This document shows, in pieces, positions 58,765-64,000 of a DNA stretch of 64,000 nt; within the stretch, counting starts at the first letter, position 1; each line of letters starts with the position of its first letter. The notes under the pieces were generated by a model. The model saw only the letters and a list, made by a program, of their open reading frames with translations, had not been told where the DNA came from and ran no database searches. Location: positions 248,001 to 312,000 of the forward strand of contig NZ_JAFCMM010000002.1 of NCBI RefSeq assembly GCF_018131225.1, in the 5' to 3' direction. This DNA is from Bradyrhizobium sp. U87765 SZCCT0048. Lineage in GTDB: Bacteria > Pseudomonadota > Alphaproteobacteria > Rhizobiales > Xanthobacteraceae. The position numbers were made by a program, and so were the translations under genes.

Positions 58765-60087
58765 ATGCAGCGCGCTCTTTTCATTCTTGCGGTTACCGCG
58801 ACCGAACTCCTTGGCGCAGGCCTTGGTCATGGCGAAACCGCCTTGCCGAAAGCCGGCAACCCAGCGCCCGCCGTACAGGCCGGCTCCGCAACCGGACTGC
58901 CGGCAAGCCAGAGCGCCACCGCCGCGCAGAACACGCCGACGCCGCAGGTCAAAATCACCCGCGACCTGCCAACCACCACGGATCCGACCTTCGATGCGGG
59001 AACCGCGGGGCGCATCAAGGAGGCGATCCAGCGCCATGCAGCGATCGCCGCCCACGGCGGCTGGCCGCTCATCCCCAAGGACGCGAAGTTCAGCCCTGGC
59101 GCGGAAGGCCCGCATGATGCGCTGCTGCGCCGCCGCCTCATCGCGACTGGCGATCTCGCCGCCGACAGGACGGCCGGCGTGTTCGACGACACACTCACCG
59201 CAGCAGTGAAACACTTCCAGATGCGCCACGGCCTGCCGGAGACCGGCACCGTCGGCCCGCGCACCCTCGCCGCGCTCGACGTGCCCGTCGAGCAGCGCAG
59301 CAAGCAGTTGGAGGCATCGCTGCTGCGCACCTCCGCGATCAATTTCGGCTTCGGCCCGCGCTTCGTCGCCGTCAACATTCCCGCCGCCTATGTCGAGGCG
59401 GTGGAGGGCGACAAGGTGGTGCACCGCTATCGCGTCGTCGTCGGCAAGACCGAGAAGCCGTCGCCGACCGTCTCAGCCGAGATCACCGACATCAGCCTCA
59501 ATCCACGCTGGACCGTTCCGGCCTCGATCACCAAGAACGAGGTCGCCGCCCACATGCGCAGCGATCCCACCTATCTCGCGCGCATGCACATGCAGCTCTA
59601 TGACGAGCACGACGGCGTCGTCGATCCCGCCGGCGTCGACTGGAGCGAGGGCAAGACGCCGAACGTCATCGTCCGCCAGGACCCCGGCACGTGGAATGCG
59701 CTGGGACAGCTCAAGATCAACATGCCGAATGCCTATGCCGTGTACATGCACGACACCAACCAGAAGAGCCTTCTGAGCCGCGACTACCGCTTCGATTCCC
59801 ACGGCTGCGTGCGTGTCGACCAGGTCCGCGATCTCGCCGCCTGGCTGTTGCAGGATACGCCGGGCTGGGACCGGGCGAAGATCGACGCCGCCATCGCCAC
59901 CAACGAGCGCCAGAACGTTCAGCTGTCGAAGAAGGTGCCGGTGGCGTGGATCTACCTCACCGCCTGGATGACCCGGGACGGCACGGTGCATTTCCGTGAC
60001 GACATCTACGAGCAGGACACCCAGTTGCTCGACGCCGCCGCGGAGGAGCGCAGCTTCTTCGAGCAGGCCCAGGGCGGCAAGAGCTGA
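58765..60087 (+). CDS. L,D-transpeptidase (YkuD) with peptidoglycan-binding domain
   Basis: This is a 440-residue envelope protein. A signal-like N-terminus (ALFILAVTATELLGAGLGHG) and a Pro/Ala/Thr-rich spacer precede a PG_binding_1 domain (FDDTLTAAVKHFQMRHGLPETGTVGPRTLAAL). The YkuD catalytic domain then follows, with HGCVRV holding nucleophile C348 and a histidine upstream in the same fold. It makes 3-3 peptidoglycan crosslinks or attaches proteins to the wall in the periplasm. Its length and C-terminal region match the YcbB/LdtD-like group found in alphaproteobacteria. It stands alone on the plus strand. Confidence 0.92.
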   Translation: MQRALFILAVTATELLGAGLGHGETALPKAGNPAPAVQAGSATGLPASQSATAAQNTPTPQVKITRDLPTTTDPTFDAGTAGRIKEAIQRHAAIAAHGGWPLIPKDAKFSPGAEGPHDALLRRRLIATGDLAADRTAGVFDDTLTAAVKHFQMRHGLPETGTVGPRTLAALDVPVEQRSKQLEASLLRTSAINFGFGPRFVAVNIPAAYVEAVEGDKVVHRYRVVVGKTEKPSPTVSAEITDISLNPRWTVPASITKNEVAAHMRSDPTYLARMHMQLYDEHDGVVDPAGVDWSEGKTPNVIVRQDPGTWNALGQLKINMPNAYAVYMHDTNQKSLLSRDYRFDSHGCVRVDQVRDLAAWLLQDTPGWDRAKIDAAIATNERQNVQLSKKVPVAWIYLTAWMTRDGTVHFRDDIYEQDTQLLDAAAEERSFFEQAQGGKS

Positions 60088-60158
60088 ATGCTGAGACAGG
60101 CTCTCGCGGCTGCCCTGGCGGCGGCTGCGAGACCTCACCTTCCTGCCATGCGGGACGT

Positions 60159-60935
60159 CTAGGGTGGCGGTCGCCGAATGACAGCCGTGCCGGCAAGACG
60201 ATCGTAGACCGGATCCTGCTTGCGCGCGATCTGGACCACGAGCACGAAAACCCACGCCGCGTAGGCGATGAGCACGATCGGCAAGAATTCGAACATTCTT
60301 GCTGCTGCAGCATCGATGTCTGTGCTGCTCTGCCACAGGAAAAACGCCAGAAGCACGATCGCCGGTACCGCCCCGATCAACATATAACAGTACCGTGCAA
60401 AGGCCTTGAGGAGCGGGATCCCCCTCCGTTGCGGGTCGGACACATCAATGATCGCGATTTTCAACGCCTTGTCGCCGAGCGTTGCACCACGTCGCGCGGC
60501 CATCGCCAGCAGGTAGACCATGAGCGCAAGGCCGAAATAGCCATCGAGAGAAAACCCCTCAACAGGGTTTCCTTGCAGATCGACCATATAGGTACGGAAG
60601 ACATTCTTGGTCGTGTTTCCCTGCTTCTCGCTCCGTCCGACGGTCAGAGACTGACCGGTCTGCAGACCCAGGAATGAAAACCGGCACTCTGTCGCGAAAT
60701 TCGGATCCTTCGGTGGCACCGGCACGAGATGCGCGGGAACGCGGTGGATCGGCTCGCAAACCTTGAAGACGAGACCTCCGCCGGACATCTGGACGAAACC
60801 AGTCGTCGTCGCAAAGAGGATAGCGGCTGCGATCTGGAAGGGCGTCCCGATGATGATAAAATCGAGGAAGAGGGCGAGGAGCCTGCGCCAGACCCCGGCG
60901 CGCGGAATGTCCGTCACATCGACAGTTTCGGTCAT
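60159..60935 (-). CDS. RDD-family membrane protein
   Basis: This is a 258-residue protein. The RDD signature is the Arg near the start of helix 1 (AGVWRRLLALFLDFIIIGTPF, ending in an aspartate) with LGDKALKIAIID downstream. Four to five hydrophobic segments flank a roughly 80-residue loop containing two cysteines (KVCEPIH, ATECRF), which could be paired if periplasmic. Some RDD proteins act in ion transport; the function here is unknown. It converges on the transpeptidase gene. Confidence 0.88.
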   Translation of the reverse strand: MTETVDVTDIPRAGVWRRLLALFLDFIIIGTPFQIAAAILFATTTGFVQMSGGGLVFKVCEPIHRVPAHLVPVPPKDPNFATECRFSFLGLQTGQSLTVGRSEKQGNTTKNVFRTYMVDLQGNPVEGFSLDGYFGLALMVYLLAMAARRGATLGDKALKIAIIDVSDPQRRGIPLLKAFARYCYMLIGAVPAIVLLAFFLWQSSTDIDAAAARMFEFLPIVLIAYAAWVFVLVVQIARKQDPVYDRLAGTAVIRRPPP

Positions 60936-61130
60936 CGGCGACCTTTAAAATACACTTCATTGAAAACGAGAGCCACGACGCGCTCGCCGCCGTGGCTCAT
61001 TCAATATCCTCTAGTCCTAACAGACGGATTTCGGCGCGTCGAGAAACAACATCGCGCCGGCTGCCGGTCGTTTTCGACTTCGCATGAACGCTCGATGGAG
61101 AGCCATTTCAACGGCAGGCGATCGAAACGC

Positions 61131-62531
61131 TTACTCCTGACGCAAGACCTTGCCCGGGTTCATCAGACCGGCCGGATCGAGCGCGGCCTTGATGCGCCGC
61201 ATCAGGTCGAGTTCGACCGCCGGCCGCAGCGTTTCCAGCAGGTCGGTCTTGGTGCGGCCGATGCCATGCTCGGCCGAGAACGTGCCGCCGAGCGCCGCGA
61301 CGATGTCGTGCACGACGCCCGCGACCTCGCCCTCCTCGGGGTGCGGCGCGGCGCCGAGCGCGGCGGGACGCACGACATTCATGTGGATGTTGCCGTCGCC
61401 GAGATGGCCGAAGGGCAGCACCAGCAGATCGGGACAGCGTTGCGCGAGCGCGGCGCGGCAGCGCGCCAGCAGCTCGCCGACGCGCGAGATCGGCACCGCG
61501 ATATCGTGCTTGTAGTTCACGCCGGCGCGCTTCTGCGCCTCGGTCTGGTCCTCGCGCAGCCGCCAGAAGGCCGCACACTGATCCTCATTCTGGGCGACGG
61601 CGGCGTCGGTGATGATGCCCTGCTCCAGCGCCTCTGCCAGCACGCCTTCCAGCAGGTCGCACAGGCCATCCGCGCTCGCGGCATTCAGTTCGACCAGCAC
61701 GTGATGCGCGGCCCGCGCGACCGGCGCGCGCAGCCCCATCTCATGCATCACCAGCGCAAGGCCGTGCCCCGAGATGTATTCCGCCGCGCGGATCGCGCCG
61801 GCGCAACGCGCGCGCAATAGCGCCCAGAACGCACCGACCGCCGCTTCGTCCGCGAGGGCCGTGAACGCCACCGCACGTCCCGCCGGCCGCGGCACCAGCC
61901 GCATCGCCGCCGCGGTGACGATCCCGAGCGTGCCCTCCGAGCCGGCGAACAGATGGCGCAGCGCATAGCCGGCATTGTCCTTGTGCAGCGTGCGCAGCCC
62001 GTTCCAGACGCGGCCGTCCGCGAGCACCACTTCGACCCCGAGCAGCAGGTCGCGCGCGCTGCCATAGCGCACCGCGGCGGTGCCGCCGGCATTGGTCGCA
62101 ACCGCGCCGCCCAGCGTGGCGCTGCCTTCGGCGGCGAACGACAGCGGAAACAGCGCGCCGGCGTCCCCGGCTGCACTCTGCAGCTCGGCGATGGTGATGC
62201 CGGCCTCGGCCACGATCGACATGTCGACGGCGTCGACGCTGCGGATCTGCCGCAGGCGCGTCGTGGAGACAACCACCTGCTGCCCGCTGCCATCGGGCAC
62301 CGCGGCCCCGGCAAGGCCGGTGTTGCCGCCCTGGGGCACCACCGCGATGCCGTGGACATGACAATAGGCCATGACATCGGCGAACTCTGCGACACTTGCC
62401 GGACGCAGCACGCAACGCGCGCGTCCGCGATAGAGATCGCGCCAGTCGGTGACATAGCCCGCCATGGCGTCAGCTCCGGTCAGGCATCCGGACGGTCCGA
62501 GCAGGCGCAGGAAATGGTCGATGACGGTCAC
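61131..62531 (-). CDS. FAD-linked oxidase, GlcD/D-lactate dehydrogenase family
   Basis: This 466-residue flavoprotein has the FAD-binding type 4 domain (VPQGGNTGLAG, EGSATLGGAVATNAGGTAAVRYG) and the C-terminal FAD-oxidase domain (FGHLGDGNIHMNV, SAEHGIGRTKTDLL). It oxidises a D-2-hydroxy acid such as D-lactate, glycolate or D-2-hydroxyglutarate and passes electrons to the quinone pool or an electron-transfer flavoprotein. The GTG start overlaps the thioesterase stop by 4 bases (GTGA), so it is the last gene of the CaiB/thioesterase operon. Together these point to breakdown of a CoA-linked hydroxy acid (inference). Confidence 0.93.
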   Translation of the reverse strand: MTVIDHFLRLLGPSGCLTGADAMAGYVTDWRDLYRGRARCVLRPASVAEFADVMAYCHVHGIAVVPQGGNTGLAGAAVPDGSGQQVVVSTTRLRQIRSVDAVDMSIVAEAGITIAELQSAAGDAGALFPLSFAAEGSATLGGAVATNAGGTAAVRYGSARDLLLGVEVVLADGRVWNGLRTLHKDNAGYALRHLFAGSEGTLGIVTAAAMRLVPRPAGRAVAFTALADEAAVGAFWALLRARCAGAIRAAEYISGHGLALVMHEMGLRAPVARAAHHVLVELNAASADGLCDLLEGVLAEALEQGIITDAAVAQNEDQCAAFWRLREDQTEAQKRAGVNYKHDIAVPISRVGELLARCRAALAQRCPDLLVLPFGHLGDGNIHMNVVRPAALGAAPHPEEGEVAGVVHDIVAALGGTFSAEHGIGRTKTDLLETLRPAVELDLMRRIKAALDPAGLMNPGKVLRQE

Positions 62532-62941
62532 AGCAGTTTCCAGGTCGAGGTCGCATGCGCGATCGCTTCGCCGCCCGCGCCGGCCGCCGCCGACTGCAGG
62601 AAGAACAGCTTGCGGCCGCGCTTGAGGAACGTGGCGCGGCAGGTGACGATGCCGGCCCGCACCGGCGCGAAATACTGCACCTTCATTTCCAGCGTCGCGC
62701 CCGCCCCCACGGTGTGGTGCAGCAGATGGCCCATGGAGATGTCGAGGGCCGTCGCCAGCACGCCGCCATGCAACGAGCCCTGCGGATTGAACAGCAGGGG
62801 CTCCGCCACGAACGATACGGCGCAGGCGTCGTCCGGATAGTCCACCGCCATGCCGAGCAGGCGCGACAGGAAGAACGAGCCAAACGCCTGGCCGCCGTCG
62901 CCGACAGCCCGCGCCAGCAGCGCTGCGGCCGCGTCCGTCAT
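62528..62941 (-). CDS. PaaI-family hotdog-fold thioesterase
   Basis: This is a 137-residue hotdog protein. The active-site block FNPQGSLHGGVLATALDISMGHLLHH holds the HGG motif and catalytic aspartate, and LEMKVQYFAPVRAG follows. It hydrolyses an acyl- or aryl-CoA in the cytoplasm. Start and stop overlap the neighbouring genes by 4 bases each, showing strict co-translation with the CoA transferase and oxidase. Confidence 0.92.
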   Translation of the reverse strand: MTDAAAALLARAVGDGGQAFGSFFLSRLLGMAVDYPDDACAVSFVAEPLLFNPQGSLHGGVLATALDISMGHLLHHTVGAGATLEMKVQYFAPVRAGIVTCRATFLKRGRKLFFLQSAAAGAGGEAIAHATSTWKLL

Positions 62942-64000
62942 GACGCCACCGTAGCCGGCTGCCGCGCGCCATCGGCGCCGAAGGCACCGCCCGCGGCAGG
63001 GCTCGCGATCTCCTGCGCGCTCCACCCCAGCCATTCGGCGAGGATCTCCACTGTGTGCTGGCCGAGTGTCGGCGGCGGCGCGGAGGCGGCCGGCGGCGCA
63101 TCGTCGAACCGGATCGGCCGGGCGACGAACCGCACTGCGCCGGACACCGGGTGATCGACGGTCTGCACCATGCCGCGCGCGGCAAGCTGCGGCGCTTCGC
63201 AGACCTCGCCGACGGTCTTGATCGCGCCGCAGGGAATGCCGGCGTCACGCAGCACCGCGAGCCACTCGGCCCGGCTCTGCAGCAGGAACAGCGGCGCGAG
63301 CACGTCCACCAGCGCTGTGCGATGGCGCGCGCGGTCGGGCGCGGTGGCGAAGCGCGGGTCAGTGCGCAGGTCTGCGCGACCGATGACGTCGCAGAAGATC
63401 GCCCAGAACTTGTCGTTGGCGACACCGACATTGATCCAGCCGTCGGCGACGCGGAACGGTTCGTAGGGACTGATGGTCGGGTGCACGTTGCCGCGCCGGG
63501 TCGGGCTTTCGCCGGACGCAAAATACATACCGGCGTTGAAGGTGAGCAGCGAGGCCATGGCGTCCAGCATCGAGACATCGACACGGCCGCCCTCGCCGGT
63601 GCGCTGCCGCCGCATCAGCGCCGCCAACACCGCCTGCGAGGCATAGAGGCCGGTCACGAGATCGGCGATCGACGTGCCGACCTTCATCGGCGGTCCGCCG
63701 GGCTCGCCGGTGATGTCCATGACGCCGGATTCGCCCTGCAGAATGAGATCGTAGCCGGGACGGTCGGCGTCCGGGCCGCTGCGCCCGAACCCCGAGATGC
63801 CGCACAGGATCAGCTTGGGGTTGCGCGCGCGCAGCGCCTCGAAGCCGAGGCCCCACTTCTCCAGCGTGCCCGGACGAAAATTCTCGACGACCACGTCGGC
63901 GACGGCCGCAAGCGCGAGGATGACCTCGCGCCCAGCCGGCGATTTCAGGTCGACCGTGCAGCTGCGCTTGTTGCGGTTGACGGAGAGGAAGTAGGCGCTC
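62938..64000 (-). CDS. CaiB/BaiF family type III CoA transferase (partial)
   Basis: At least 353 residues are visible and the frame is open through the right edge (SVNRNKRSCTVDLKSPAGRE precedes DVVVENFRPG), so the N-terminus is outside the window. Family blocks are NFRPGTLEKWGLGFEALRARNPKLI, GPDADRPGYDLILQGESGVM, VDVSMLDAMASLL (region of the catalytic aspartate) and ISPYEPFRVADGWI. It moves CoA between a donor such as succinyl-CoA and an organic acid. It leads the operon with the thioesterase and FAD oxidase. Confidence 0.94.
   Translation of the reverse strand, partial: SAYFLSVNRNKRSCTVDLKSPAGREVILALAAVADVVVENFRPGTLEKWGLGFEALRARNPKLILCGISGFGRSGPDADRPGYDLILQGESGVMDITGEPGGPPMKVGTSIADLVTGLYASQAVLAALMRRQRTGEGGRVDVSMLDAMASLLTFNAGMYFASGESPTRRGNVHPTISPYEPFRVADGWINVGVANDKFWAIFCDVIGRADLRTDPRFATAPDRARHRTALVDVLAPLFLLQSRAEWLAVLRDAGIPCGAIKTVGEVCEAPQLAARGMVQTVDHPVSGAVRFVARPIRFDDAPPAASAPPPTLGQHTVEILAEWLGWSAQEIASPAAGGAFGADGARQPATVAS

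Overview
The window is high-GC DNA with dense, tightly overlapped operons (many ATGA or GTGA stop/start junctions). It carries many ABC importers, a molybdenum hydroxylase of the Cox/xanthine-dehydrogenase family, CaiB-type CoA transferase and GlcD-type oxidase genes, and a CCCGGGC-armed intergenic palindrome. Together these suggest an alphaproteobacterium of the Hyphomicrobiales, probably Bradyrhizobium/Rhodopseudomonas/Afipia-like. That assignment is inference from gene content and composition. No rRNA, tRNA, CRISPR array, insertion sequence or phage gene was seen.

Layout. 1-544: 3' end of a chemotaxis receptor. 581-3335: a nitrate/sulfonate/taurine-type ABC importer, with ATPase and permease on the minus strand and a divergent binding protein. 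3623-10066: an eight-gene minus-strand catabolic operon (two cupins, Ldh_2-family dehydrogenase, RidA-like protein, FAH-family hydrolase, SDR, FAD hydroxylase, ACMSD-like amidohydrolase), followed upstream by a GntR/FadR-type regulator (10262-11053) and a divergent quinone oxidoreductase. A shared motif, TGAAATATC, lies in the three control regions and ties importer, operon and regulator into one candidate regulon. 12542-15126: a methyltransferase and an unusual protein with an N-terminal PIN-like domain and a polyglycine linker.

15358-26776: two large autotransporters, a divergent hybrid sensor kinase and an OmpR-type response regulator. Both autotransporter upstream regions carry the same 10-bp-period direct repeat, the classic form of an OmpR/PhoB-family site. 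26927-33257: two small LysR-controlled clusters. One pairs a metallo-beta-lactamase-fold hydrolase with an alpha/beta hydrolase. The other pairs HAD, RidA and a D-threonine-aldolase/D-serine-dehydratase-like gene broken by one in-frame TAG.

33479-47883: a sugar locus with a CUT2 (Rbs-type) importer, a DeoR-family regulator, a eukaryote-like long DeoC, a two-domain ALDH16-like dehydrogenase, an RbsD/FucU mutarotase, a ribokinase-family kinase and a complete CUT1 importer. The set reads as uptake, ring opening, phosphorylation, aldol cleavage and acetaldehyde oxidation of a deoxypentose-like sugar. 48948-57804: a nine-gene minus-strand operon (CoxM-CoxS-CoxL, a branched-chain-type binding protein, LivH-LivM-LivG-LivF, CoxG) facing a TetR gene across two identical operator-like palindromes; it probably imports and hydroxylates one substrate. 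58765-64000: an L,D-transpeptidase, an RDD membrane protein, and an operon for a CaiB CoA transferase (cut by the window end), a PaaI thioesterase and a GlcD-type FAD oxidase.
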